From Trissonchulus latispiculum (taxonomy: Eukaryota > Nematoda > Enoplea > Enoplida > Ironidae): a stretch of DNA of 64,000 nt. Position 1 is the first letter of the stretch. Each line of letters starts with the position of its first letter. The notes below the pieces were generated by a model, which worked only from the letters and a program-made list of their open reading frames with translations, searched no databases and was not told where the DNA came from. Both the position numbers and the translations under genes were made by a program. Positions 40,829 to 51,524 of the stretch are shown here, in pieces. The DNA lies in assembly GCA_030248195.1 (NCBI GenBank), contig JASAND010030611.1, positions 62,001-126,000 on the forward strand, written 5' to 3'.

Positions 40829-41675
40829 AAGTCTAACCGTAGTGCGCGATATCGGAAATTTCTGAGATCTTGACCGACTGAGATCCAATATTATAGAAAC
40901 CACAATTCACTAGTAAATTCAAACAACTCAGTGGCAAACTAATAACAAATCTAACAAATCCACTGTTACTCTGCTTTACCTTTTTTGAAGAGTAAGTAAA
41001 TAAGTAAATCAGCCCGGATCCTGCGCTCAGGTGGACAGGGAAGGGAAGAATGGGGTTTTCTCCGTTTGGCAATGCCGCCCATAAGAGATACCAAAATTGG
41101 TTCAACAAGGTTAAGAAATTTGGCCACAAGAGAAGAAAATTGCCCGAAAGATAATGTTTTGCGACTATAATTTCCAAAACTTTTCCAGCATCGCGGAGCT
41201 TTTTTCACTTTACATCACTGTTTCTGCGATAAAACATTCAAAAATGTTTTTTCTGAAAATTGGAAAATTCGTTAACAATAGACTAATCTTAGCTTCCGAA
41301 GGCACGTTAGGAAAAATTGCTTTCACAAGGGCTACCGAAATTACTTTCCATTCCACGGATGTGGACGCCGGACTGGCGTCCCATTTTGGAGGGAAGTATT
41401 CCAGATCCAGGGGCAACCTTTCTTTTTTGTATGGTGGTCGAGAATGGCAGAGTAGTACCAGGGACAGTACGTTCAACTCATTTAAAGGCAGTCTACTCAG
41501 TAGAACAAAATTAGTCTTAAACAAACGAACCTTTTCGCAACAGATCATCGAACGCTCTGACCGTCGTTGTGCTGCAAATGTATGCACGATAGACATTATT
41601 TGTAAGACGGAGGTTAGGTAAATAGTACGGGACCTGATTTCTGGAAAAATATTTTAGTATTTTAATAGTTTTCAT

Positions 41676-41750
41676 CCGTAGCTCATAGCTACGTAGCTAC
41701 TGTAGCTATAGCTATAACTATAACTACATAGCTATAGCTACTCGTAGCTT
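41676..41750. repeat. TAGC-rich palindromic simple repeat
   Basis: The stretch is an imperfect run of AGCTAC, TAGCTA and ACTATAGCTA, largely self-complementary. Confidence 0.8.
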
Positions 41751-42036
41751 CATCCGGGATTTATTCGTTAGATAAATACTTTATAGAACGGTTTTGCATT
41801 CATAATTCTGCAAATTCAACGAGCAGGAAACATCTTGGGCGACACCTCCTAGTATGAATTAAGTGTAACTTAACATTTAACGTTAACAATTAGCATGACA
41901 TCTGATAATGAAAAAAGCCGTTCTACAAAGTGATTTACATTTTCGATCACGAATTTGGTTGTGGAGAGCTGATTGCATAGTAAGATAGAAGCGAATTTTA
42001 TTCGAATCTTTTCAAAAACATCTTTTAATCCTTTCT

Positions 42037-42446
42037 GGCCCATGTCAAGATAAAAGTTAGAACCCCAGAAACTCCAGATCTAAGTCCAGGCAACGCACAC
42101 ACCTTTCGGTAAATACCCGAACTCCAGAACCTTCAAAACCTCCAGCAAACACTTAGAACTAGACAATAGAGGATCAAATCTCATGATAAAAAATTTCAGA
42201 ACCCCAAGAACCCCCATCAAAAATTTGAAACTATATAATATGTGTACAGTTACGGATCAAATCTATTCAAAAAGTTAAGAACCCCTAAGAACCCCCAGAA
42301 CCCCCATCAAACAATGAAACTAAACATAGTTATATATAGATAAAATCTCTTCAAAAATTTAAGAACCCCCATGAAAATAAAAGCTCCAAGAAAAACAAGT
42401 GGTAGAACAGAACGCATAAAAAGTGACTTTTATCTTGACATGGGCC
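42037..42446. mobile_element. 410-bp MITE ending 12 bases before a splice acceptor
   Basis: GGCCCATGTCAAGATAAAAG at 42037 pairs with CTTTTATCTTGACATGGGCC ending at 42446. The interior has degenerate repeats of AGAACCCCCATCAAAAATTT. The right end is followed by TTTTTGTTTTAG, the acceptor of the membrane-anchor exon. Confidence 0.75.
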
Positions 42447-42458
42447 TTTTTGTTTTAG

Positions 42459-42673
42459 ACTAGCTGACATTAATGCCAGTTATGGTGTCAACGATTTTGA
42501 TTATAATAACGGTCATTTTGGTACTAATCCTGTTGGGACTTTCCTTAGTGCTTTTTCGACAAACTGGACTGCTTCGCAAGATATGGCGATATTTGGCTAA
42601 AAGGGATGCCGACGAAGAGACTGCCATCCTTTATGCTAAATTAGATCATTGCCCACTATCCCCCACACAAGTT
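42459..42673 (+). CDS. Membrane-anchor exon, probable first coding exon of the synaptotagmin-like gene
   Basis: The acceptor is TTTTTGTTTTAG at 42458. An in-frame TAG at 42461 means translation starts at ATG 42473, so there is an upstream 5' UTR exon. The peptide has seven residues, then about 21 hydrophobic residues (ILIIITVILVLILLGLSLVL), then a basic stop-transfer segment (FRQTGLLRKIWRYLAKR). This fits the N-terminal anchor of synaptotagmins. The likely donor is GTATGT at 42674 (phase 0). The next recognised exon, at 55668, needs a phase 2 partner, so at least one exon is unseen. Alternatively this is a small gene of its own: splicing to CAACATAC after TTTTTTTTTGCAG near 42809 gives an early stop, with AATAAA at 42954. 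Confidence 0.6.
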
Positions 42674-42959
42674 GTATGTTTACTATTATATATTATATAC
42701 TATTTTACCTTTTACGTAATCCTCAGCATAATGGTATACGGTATAACAGTTGAAAAGGTACAGCACCAAACTAGAGCCCAATTCTTTTCTTTTCTGTTTT
42801 TTTTTGCAGCAACATACTAAAAATACTGACTTTTGATCAAGCAATTTCTGAGGCTTGTCGTTGTGTTCGATCATCAATAAGACTTCTAGAAGAATACTTC
42901 CACAAATGGTTCCAAAAGCAAAGTTTATTTTAAAGCAAACATTTTTATAAGCCAATAAA

Positions 42960-45336
42960 GTTTTGTTCATGCTGCGGCTGCACTTTTTGACCTTAGTTCC
43001 TTCCTGCTAAGAGTTATATATAGCGGTAAAATGAATTAGAAAGCATAGTGTTGCATAGATCCCAACCACTTGTGGCGCCTGCCATCTGGTCTCTCTTGTT
43101 CCCTAATTAGTGAAGTTTCCTCCTACAGGTTCCAATTAATTAGACACCCTTCAGTGAGTACCACCTCTTAATCCTCCGTCGACCTTGGCTCAAGGATCAC
43201 TGTTTCCTAAGTTTGTGTTAGTTGGACCAGTGCTGGGGCAGCCTACGGTCTCTTTTGTTTCCAGTTTTCAGCATTTGAAAGACCTATTCTCGGATGCCCT
43301 CGAGGGAATTCTATTGATTCAAACTCTTTTAGTTTGGAGTTGGTCGGACGGTTAAGCTCTAATCCTCTTTTGCCCCTGCTTTGCTTTGTGTGATGAAGTT
43401 TGTCTCGCTCGGACTGGTAGACATAATTTTGTTATCACTTCTTCCTCTACCTTAACACTGACTGATACTGGAAGGAAGGGGGGATTGGAGTAAAAGAAGA
43501 CAAGAACTTTTTCAACATTTATTCAAAACTTTTTATTTATCTCTATGTTCGGTCTATCTAGTTCAGGCAGTGGCACTGGTTTGACCTTGAAAATTCTCAT
43601 TTTTTATTTAGAAAGCCTTGTCCTTTATCATTGCTGATTTTATTAATGCTATTTAGGCGAGTAACTACACTGCTGTTTTGATAGCTTCGTATGTAGATCT
43701 TGTCTCTTGAGGATTTTCTATACATTGTCATAAAATATTTAATTCCTCAGCCTTTTTCAACAAATGGTAGGTATATTTTATCCGTGGTATTGCCAATAAC
43801 CAAAGCCCTAAATAGCTGCCGCTGGATATAAAACTAATGATAGTATGTAACTAAGCAAAGCTAAAGTTGAAATTGGAAGAAAGTTGTACGTCAATGGTGG
43901 AGCCGAGTAACTATTTGCAAACCACCTGTTTACTTAGAGATTTGATTACAGGAAAACATTGTCTAACGAACTCCGCCTTGCCTATTCACTGGTTCAATTG
44001 ATCATGGTCAGTTTAAAAATTCTGGCACACTATATAATCATGCTTCCGAAAACTAGTTCAATTTTCACCGATACTATCAGGTCCATTGTCGAAGTTCCCC
44101 AAAACGTGTATTACAAATTATTCGTAGTCCTTCGTGAACTCTAATCCTAGCTATGTATTCATCCTTATCCGGTAGGGTGCTTGGGATTAATAGGTTCTAC
44201 GCGCCATGAGGAAACCAGCAAACGTTGTCCGATCCTCGTTTAGGGCACGGCAGCTAATCGGTAACCGGACAATTGCTTCACTGACAACCGTATCCCAGGG
44301 TCATTTGTCCGATAAGACCAACTGCCCCGCTGGACAACTGCCCCACAGAATTTTTATTTTCGAATTATATAGCACTTTCTCACATTTTTAGAATATTTGT
44401 ATTTTTATGTTAGCTTTGTATTGGAATTGCGGCTACTCCGTAATAATATAAGACGCCTTGTAATGAGGAACGCCTATTTCACGACTTCATTTCACTTTCA
44501 ATTTCCAGTGTCATAGGTTCTACTTTGGGGTTATTTGTGTGTTCATTCTGGTCCAAGTTGGATAGATTAACCACCAAAACTCGTTGTTTTTGAACTACAA
44601 AAATTAATCTGATGTAGTTGTCATTTTCCATCACCTTTAATTTAATCGACAAAGAAGTGAAAGGCGGATGACAGAAGCCTTGCCGTTCATGAAAACTATG
44701 AATTTGTAATAAACCATTATATTAATTTTCATTGTTCATAAACAAATAAAATTTCGCGCGATAAATAAAATTTTTAACAGCCACCTCACCCCAGTCAGTT
44801 CTCTGGTTAGAGGTACTGTCAGCCAGATTTTCGACTTTGACTCATGAAATGTCAATGAAATGACACTAAATAAGTGCATTCGCAATTATTCGAGGTGTTC
44901 TACAAGGCTTTCAGGACGTCCATTTCTTTCAGCGTAATGGAAGTCCTGTAGAAACAAAAATTAATCCAGAAATATCTAAAGTAAGCATTACAGACATGGT
45001 AAAAATGACGCCTAGCTAGCGTCCTACCTTCATAACGTTCAAAACTATGTGCTTGTGCTATTATGTAATGAAACTAGGGTTTCTTATTTTGAGTTTACTA
45101 AAGAGCTTCAATTTCAATAAAAACAAAACTGAAAGAAAATTCCAAAATTAAGGAAAAATGTGCATCAGACTTAGAAAATGAAGTTACTGTGGGCAGATGT
45201 CTAGTGGGTAAAGTTGTTCATTGGGGAAAAAGACCGTGGGGCAGTTGTCCAGTAACCGTTTCGAAGGCTACAGTATTCAAGCATCATTAGGCTTCTAATG
45301 TAAACTGGAAAATGTTGTAACCTGACTAAAGTGAAA
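42960..45336. other. Presumed intron, nothing recognised
   Basis: The sequence is AT-rich with T-rich tracts. Frames are no longer than about 61 codons. An unseen exon of the synaptotagmin-like gene may lie here or between 46.7 and 55.6 kb. Confidence 0.4.
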
Positions 45337-46723
45337 CCAAGAGTACATAATAATAAGAGTATGCCACTAGGCAAGCTCTATGTTATCAGAGCAAAAACTA
45401 TGCTCTGCACGCTAACGGCCCACCCCCCCCGCAAATCAGACCCTAGTGACCCCCCCGAAAATCAGTACCTGGTCGAAACGGGGGTACGCTCACTCGCTCT
45501 ATGCTTATGTTCTTAAGCTCGAAAACACAAACAGTGCGTGCGCGAATTTTGTGCCTGCTTCGAGCTTTAGAACACAAACATGGCGCTCAAAATTTTTTGA
45601 AGTGCTGGGGGCAGTTTCATAAAAGTTCTCAAGTTCTCGAGTTCTCAAGTTGCAAGTTGCAAGTCTCAAGTCTCGAGTGCGGATCTCAAGTGTTTCATAA
45701 ACATTTTCCGCAAACTCGAGAAAACTAGCCCAACTTGCAAGGCTACTAGAGAACTTGAGGTCTCAAGTTCAAGTACTCGAGAACTTGCACTTAGAGAACT
45801 TGAGGACTCGAGAATTTGCTTGCAGGCTAAATGAAAACGAGAGAATGCTCGTTTCCCTGTTCATTCACATATGGCTGCTTTGCACGCATTATACGCTCTT
45901 ATTCCTATACCTGCAGCTGTGTTGTAGTAATATTGGAGTTCTTAAAAACAGCAGCTCCGCGAATCTAAACTTCTAAAAAATAAAGCATTCTTTTCATTCG
46001 ATCATCGATCACACACAAGTTTTACCGATCGTGATAAACGATCACAAGTTTCGCAAAGTATTACCGCTTCCAAAAAGCTGAGAAGCAATTCACACTTTAA
46101 AATAACCATTGCCAGATATCCAACTGCCAAGTTTTATTTTACTTCAACTTTTCCCTTTAATTAACCTGTAAAAAGGTTTCAACAGAATTAAGCAATGAAG
46201 CAAAAAAGCGGATAAATACATAAAATTAAAATGAATTTGGTAATAGCGTGTGTAGAACAGGATACTCATAAAAAATCAATACTTGTCAAGAAGCTATGAA
46301 TGCTTGCTGACTAAGCAGACATTCATTAGCTACTCGAGAACTCGAGATGCAAGTTCTCTGGTCAATTTTGACCAGAGAACTTGCAGGCTACTAGAGACTT
46401 GCAACTCGAGAACTCGAGAACTTTTATGAAACACGCACTTGAATCTAGTGTAGAAATCTTTCCGCAACTTGAGAACTCGAGGACTCGCAACTCGAGAACT
46501 TGCAACTTGAGAATTTGAGAATGTTTATGAAACACTTGAGGTCTCAAGTATCGAGTACTTGAGGCCTCAAGTTGCGGATTCCGCAACTCGAGAAGTTTTA
46601 TGAAACTGCCCCCTGGTCTGATTTGCGGGGGGGTGGGGTGGGCCGTTAGCGAGCAGAGCATAGTTTTTGCTCTGATAACATAGAGTGTGCCTAGTGGCAC
46701 ACTCTTATATTGTGTACTCTTGG
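45337..46723. mobile_element. Foldback element with CCAAGAGTACA ends, nested around a TTCTCGAG foldback
   Basis: CCAAGAGTACATAATA at the left pairs with TATTGTGTACTCTTGG at the right. The arms continue about 105 bp (GCCACTAGGC, TGTTATCAGAGCAAAAACTA, CGGCCCACC) up to a CAAATCAGACC/GGTCTGATTTG junction. A half copy lies at 19873-19960. No target duplication was identified. Confidence 0.75.
45607..46613. mobile_element. TTCTCGAG foldback, copy 2
   Basis: The ends GGGGGCAGTTTCATAAAAGT and ACTTTTATGAAACTGCCCCC match in inverted orientation. Both sides carry many CTCGAGAACTTG/CAAGTTCTCGAG iterations. It resembles 36987-37384 at the ends, but the middle differs. Confidence 0.7.
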
Positions 46724-46867
46724 TAAAACTAACTAACATAAGAGTACAGGATTCAAACTGTAAACCTTGGTATATTTTTCAATACTTATTTATAATTTTC
46801 ATATTCAGATCAGCTTCAGTGCATCACCTGAAATTCCTGAAACTGCGTTGTACTTAGTGCGGCAACT

Positions 46868-47104
46868 TCACGGAGGCCTGTAAAACAGTCCAGTTGTCGG
46901 ATCTATTTGTTGAGGTTTGCGGCGAGTTCTAGTGCTGCGCCGAACTGGAGCATGAGCAGGGTTATTACCTGTTGGATCTCGGCGACCAGCGTTTGCTATC
47001 ACAACAGGCCGTCGCTGACTTGACCTGGCTATGTATTCGACTTTGCAGTTTCTTTCTTTGGAAATTTTCAAGCTTTCTTTAGAGGTTTCCTCTGCTAGAT
47101 TCAA
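46868..47104 (-). pseudogene. C-terminal remnant of an LTR-retrotransposon polyprotein
   Basis: The frame ends RRSTRTRRKPQQIDPTTGLF followed by YRPP, a basic tail like those that close many Gypsy-type polyproteins after integrase. The upstream part is not recognised. No LTRs were found around it. Confidence 0.4.
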
Positions 47105-47373
47105 AGAGTTGGAAATATCTCATTTCCTAATTTGATCCACATGGCGTCCCCAGTGAAGACCTGTTCAAAATTGTTCAAAAATTATTTGTGGCACAATTTA
47201 GATTTCTATATCCTTTGAAATCAAATACCTACATCTCATCTGTAACCGGCTATGAAACAAAGCATCCCTCCCACCAAGAGTCCGTAATTCCCTTATATTA
47301 TATGTAAGAAGAGCATTAAGCCACTAGAGGGCTTCCCTTCTTGGCATTGCGTAACGGTTCTCCGACCACAATA

Positions 47374-47878
47374 CGCAAATGTTTCCCCGTTTGGGGGAGA
47401 GTCGACCAAATCGACAGCGCATAGCTCCTTCCGTTTGGTGTGGGGTAGCCGAAAAGAGGTCCCCGTTTGGTGGGGGGTGTAGGCAACAGCCAATCAGATT
47501 GCAGAAACCTCCCTCCGTTTGGGGGGGTCTAGCAAGGGATTACGGTAGTTTCTGCTTATTTCTGAAAAGGGTCCACGTTTGAGAGGGTGCTAAAAGTGGT
47601 CGCAGTTTGGGGGGTAGGGGGTCGCCAACAGCCAATCAGAATGAGTCAAGCTTAGCCTGCTTGAGCGACCACTCCCCATTTCAGTGACCCCCCCCTCAAC
47701 GAGGACCTCTTTCAGCGACCCCCCCCCTAAACGGAGACCTCTTACGGCTACCCCCCCCCCCCCCCCAACCAAACGGGGGCCACTTTCCGCTACTCCTTAC
47801 CAAACGGAGGGGGGCATACCTGTCGAAATGTCTAATGCAGCAAACAACGACCCCCCCCCAAACGGGGTAACATTCGCG
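47374..47878. repeat. Inverted repeat with iterated CCCCGTTTGG
   Basis: CGCAAATGTTTCCCCGTTTG pairs with CAAACGGGGTAACATTCGCG. Between them, CCGTTTGGGGGG or its complement recurs at least ten times in both orientations, changing orientation near 47660. It is probably the inner arms of the element at 47276-55242 or a nested relative. Confidence 0.7.
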
Positions 47879-47934
47879 GGATCGTTTGCGCTTCCCCCCC
47901 CAGAACTAACTTTTGATTTTTGTTGCATACAGGG

Positions 47935-48171
47935 GTTTTTGAATTTGATTTTGAATTTGAATATTTCTGAAATCCGTTTTTTGATTTCGCTTTTCTTTAG
48001 TTCGGTATAAGCTTACATGTTAAGCTTACAATTTTAGCCTGTACAGAGCTAACAAAAAGTTGAATCGAAAAACGGATTTCAGATTCGTGTTCAGCGCCCC
48101 TGAGAACCCATGTATGCAACTTTTCAGTAAATTTTTTAAAAAAATATTTCGTTTCCTCTTGGTTCCCCCTT
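47935..48171. repeat. Decayed relative of foldback family 1
   Basis: AGTTGAATCGAAAAACGGAT, TTCAGATTCGTGTTC and CTTGGTTCCCCC resemble 27395-27515 and 63005-63125. The BEL element inserted at its CCCTT. Confidence 0.6.
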
Positions 48172-48314
48172 TGTTAAAAATATGTACTCGTTTTTCTTTC
48201 AAAAATAACAGTTTAACAGTTCTCTGATCCAATACGTTTTGATGCATGCAATAACTATGAGTTTAAGTGCTGATTGAATACATAGTTCCTTTTCTATGAT
48301 TCCCATTTTCTACA
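48172..48314 (+). repeat. 5' LTR of the BEL/Pao element
   Basis: It runs TGTTAAAA...TTCTACA, 143 bp, and is nearly identical to 54105-54247. Confidence 0.95.
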
Positions 48315-48322
48315 AATATTTG

Positions 48323-48333
48323 TGGTAGCAGAG
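48323..48333 (+). promoter_or_regulatory. Primer-binding site of the BEL/Pao element
   Basis: TGGTAGCAGAG lies 8 bases after the 5' LTR. It is complementary to the 3' end (with CCA) of eukaryotic initiator tRNA-Met, CTCTGCTACCA. Confidence 0.75.
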
Positions 48334-48338
48334 CTAAC

Positions 48339-50105
48339 ATGCCTCGCTGTGCGGCTACCTCTGCCTTTCTTTCGGATGATGCAACGTGTACCCTATGTTT
48401 GAACAATGTCCCTGAATCCCTTCAGTGCGACACCTGTCACAGTTGGTGGTGTCTTCATTGTATCAACCACAAGACACCTGGTTCACTTTCTGACCTGCTC
48501 TATGAAACTCTACGGACATTGGGTCATGAGTTTGCATGGAGCTGTCTGAACTGTACTACCATGACTTTGCCACAGTGCCTTGTTGTCGGAGGCACCTTCA
48601 CGCGAGACGATCTTCTCCACACCTATCACTGCGCTCCTGCTTCTTTCCAGATTCATACCCACACCCCTATCCCTACAGCCGCACGCGGTTCCCCTTCTGA
48701 GCCGCCCCAGCCAGTCGAGCAGTCCTCGTCAACCCCCATCGTTGACGATCACCTTCCAACCAATTCAGCCTCTGCCCCTCATACTTCACAGACACCGCCC
48801 GCGTCACCCACCACCGTTGACGCCAACCTCCTTCAACGTCTGACAGACTTGCGCCATGTCCCTCCTGGCCCAAGTTCCACGTCAGATGTTACGCAAGTAC
48901 TACTGACCTTGCTCCAACAACAAGACAAGCGCCACGAAGCTGAGCTAAATCGTCTGGATCGTCAACGTCAAGAAGACCTGAACCAACACCGAGCTGAAAT
49001 GAAACACATTCGCCTACTTCTGCAACAACTAGCTCCACCACCCCGTCCTGCCGGAGGAAGCGATGTCTCTCAAGGTCCAGTAATTACGACAAAGCTTCCG
49101 AAATTACAACTCCCCAGCTTTTCTGGAGACAGGTTGGCTTGGGCTAACTTTTGGGATTCTTTCGAAGTCAACATTCACTCACGGCCAAACCTTCACAACA
49201 AACAAAAGATGGATTACCTTTTACAAAGTCTCAAAGGCCCAGCATACGACAAAGTGAAAGGCCTTGGTCTGCAAGGGAATCGATACGAAGAAGCTATCGA
49301 TATTCTTCAAAAAGCCTACGGAAGCCCTAATGATATCATAATGGCCAGCTGGGAAGCTCTGGGTAGTATGCCACCAGTAAAGGAGAACCTATCAAACCTA
49401 GAAAAATTTATAGACGAAGCCAGAGCTATTTCTGTGTCATTGGATCGGATGGGGATTCCTTCGCCATCAATCAAAGCTTACGTACCTCTGCTGCTGAAAA
49501 AACTTCCAGGTGAGCTGTACAAGAATTTGTCTCAGTTAGCCTTGTTAACCAACCAAGAGGTCACAGATTGGTCCATGCAGGAATTTTTGGACGCTCTTAC
49601 AAAAATCCATAAGTGGCAGCTTAAAGACAAGCAAAAGAAGAAACCGGCAGCAGAGACAGATATATCTACAACAGAGATGCCTGCAACTGCTGCTTTCTTT
49701 CAGGGATCGTCGAAAGGCGGGTCCAATACTACGAAGCTAACCCGTCTCTGTCTTTTTTGTGGAGATAAATCCCACTACAGTGACACATGTGCAGCCGTCT
49801 CCGATGTCAATCGCCGAGTAGAACTGGCACGGGAAAAGAAGGTATGTTTCAAATGTCTTCATCCTGGCCATACCGCGAAAACCTGTAAGAGAGTAAAGAC
49901 TTGCTATTACTGCAAAAGTGATAAACATAATTCGGCTTTCTGCAGACAAAGACAGAAGCCTTCAACAACCCAAACCAATCAACACATGACAACGCAGCAA
50001 GAGCAGCCTCTAGCGATTTCTGCCAACAACTCCGGGCAATCTGAAGAAGTACTCCAAGTTCAGCTAGCCGGCGCTGGTGAAAAGGATGGTATCGTGATGG
50101 GTTAA
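48339..50105 (+). CDS. BEL/Pao Gag region (588 codons, closed by TAA)
   Basis: It starts 6 bases after the primer-binding site. Residues 17 to about 73 hold a PHD/RING-like set of Cys and His pairs (CTLC, CDTCH, CLHC, CLNC). A Pro/Ser/Thr-rich stretch and a Gln/Arg/Glu coiled coil (about 185-230) follow. The capsid-like DUF1759 region is at about 255-400 (LPSFSGDRLAWANFWDSFEV). Three CCHC-type knuckles lie at about 470-545 (CLFCGDKSHYSDTC, CFKCLHPGHTAKTC, CYYCKSDKHNSAFC). In BEL elements the frame normally continues into protease, so the TAA may be a mutation rather than a true gag end. Confidence 0.88.
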   Translation: MPRCAATSAFLSDDATCTLCLNNVPESLQCDTCHSWWCLHCINHKTPGSLSDLLYETLRTLGHEFAWSCLNCTTMTLPQCLVVGGTFTRDDLLHTYHCAPASFQIHTHTPIPTAARGSPSEPPQPVEQSSSTPIVDDHLPTNSASAPHTSQTPPASPTTVDANLLQRLTDLRHVPPGPSSTSDVTQVLLTLLQQQDKRHEAELNRLDRQRQEDLNQHRAEMKHIRLLLQQLAPPPRPAGGSDVSQGPVITTKLPKLQLPSFSGDRLAWANFWDSFEVNIHSRPNLHNKQKMDYLLQSLKGPAYDKVKGLGLQGNRYEEAIDILQKAYGSPNDIIMASWEALGSMPPVKENLSNLEKFIDEARAISVSLDRMGIPSPSIKAYVPLLLKKLPGELYKNLSQLALLTNQEVTDWSMQEFLDALTKIHKWQLKDKQKKKPAAETDISTTEMPATAAFFQGSSKGGSNTTKLTRLCLFCGDKSHYSDTCAAVSDVNRRVELAREKKVCFKCLHPGHTAKTCKRVKTCYYCKSDKHNSAFCRQRQKPSTTQTNQHMTTQQEQPLAISANNSGQSEEVLQVQLAGAGEKDGIVMG

Positions 50106-50831
50106 TTTCCGTGCCCTGTCAGAAGCCCATATTCTGGTGATACCCACACTGTCCATCTATACCTGGATGCTGGTGCCAGGTTTACCTGCATTGACAAAGA
50201 AGTTGCTGACAGAATTGGGCTGAAGCCACTGCGAAAAGTTCAGCTTGAAACTGCCAGATTCAATAGCAAATCGACAGAAAAAGTGACGGCGGAAATCGTG
50301 AAGTTCGTGCTTATCGGCCCTAAGAAGGTTGAACTCCATGTCTACGCTTATTCAATACGAGACATGGCACCAAAGCTTACACTTTACCCAATCCCCTTTG
50401 ATCAAGCTACTGCTACTTTCGTCAATCGCTTGAAGCCTCTCAACATGCCACCAGCATCAACACAGCAAGTGAACATTGATATTCTACCAGGAATGGACTA
50501 CTGGAATCTGCTCATGGGTCCTCAAGCTATCACAAAAGCCCTGCCTGTTGGTTCGTCAATGGCTGTGTATCACACACCCCTGGGAGTTATCTTGTCAGGT
50601 AATTACAAAACCAACAAATTTGGTGTTTCCAAGAAGTTAGCCGATGATTCATGCCAAGTCTTTCTGGCTAACACAACTCTGCATGAACCTGACATCCGGC
50701 AGTTTTGGGATCTGGAGAGTTTAGGGCTACACTCAACGGACAAAGATTTGGCTACAAAAGAAAATGGCGGGATACATCAACAGTTCACAGAAACAGTAAT
50801 TCAAGAGGATTCCCGCTACTATGTTAGATGA
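50106..50831 (+). pseudogene. BEL/Pao protease and start of reverse transcriptase
   Basis: This is the same frame as Gag, open to TGA at 50829-50831. The aspartic protease motif, usually D(S/T)G, reads LYLDAGARFTCID here, so the residue after the catalytic Asp is Ala. The region from FVNRL to the stop resembles the linker before Pao RT. Confidence 0.8.
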
Positions 50832-51524
50832 CCCTGGAAAACTCCAAATCCAGTCATAGAGACCAATTACGGCAAAGCCAAGCGACGTCTGATGCTTACA
50901 CTACAAACCTTGGCACCAAATGCAAATGACACCAAGCATCTAAAACCGTACGACGATATCATCAAAAATCAATTAGCTAAAGGCATCATTGAAAAGGTTC
51001 CCACGGAAGCAGATGGTCCTGTCACTCACTACATTGCTCACTTTTCGGTGATCAAGGAAGACCGCAGAACCACCAAAGTCCGCATCGTTTATGATGCAAG
51101 CGTCAAGACTCCTGGAAATGGTCCATCGCTCAACGACTTGATCCACACTGGATCTAACTTTCTTCAAGATTTGATCGGCCTTTTACTGCGGTTTCGCCTT
51201 TCCAAAATAGCCATTACCGCTGACATCGAAAAAGCTTTTTTACAAGCCGGCCTTCAAAAAATTGATCGTGACAGCGTACGATTTCTATGGATCGAAGATG
51301 TGCATGATCCCTGGGGTCAGCATAACCTAGTAGAGTACCGCTTTACCCGAATTCCTTTCGGTGTAGTGGCGTCACCGTACCTACTAGGTGCCACTATACA
51401 TCATCACCTGGATTTGAATCCTTGCTCTCTGTCCACTCAAATCAAAGCCAACACTTATATGGATAATATATTCCTCAGCGCAAATTCTACAGCCCAGGCT
51501 TACTCGCTGTACGAACAATCCTAG
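50832..51524 (+). pseudogene. BEL/Pao reverse transcriptase core
   Basis: Same frame, between TGA (50829) and TAG (51522). It holds VRIVYDASVK, GPSLNDLIHTGSNFL and ITADIEKAFLQAGL, with the first catalytic Asp in the ADIEKAF box, and FTRIPFGVVASPYLL. The YxDD box reads YMDN, so one of the two metal-binding Asp residues is lost. Confidence 0.88.

Larger units (their letters stand above)
37385..42036. other. Intergenic, no recognised gene
   Basis: This contains a G/C-rich patch at 38190-38290, which resembles 59012-59130, and an 18-bp minisatellite at 40775. Overlapping frames of 155 codons (41154-41621, +) and 128 codons (41210-41596, -) match no family I know. Confidence 0.5.

Noticed and set aside
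41154..41621. Overlapping 155-codon (+) and 128-codon (-) frames, the largest outside transposons and exons
   Set aside because: There is no domain, membrane pattern or family resemblance. With both strands open at the same place, chance is the simpler reading. A protein search would be decisive.
49737..49949. Minus-strand frame within the BEL Gag
   Set aside because: It is a shadow of the zinc-knuckle region on the + strand.
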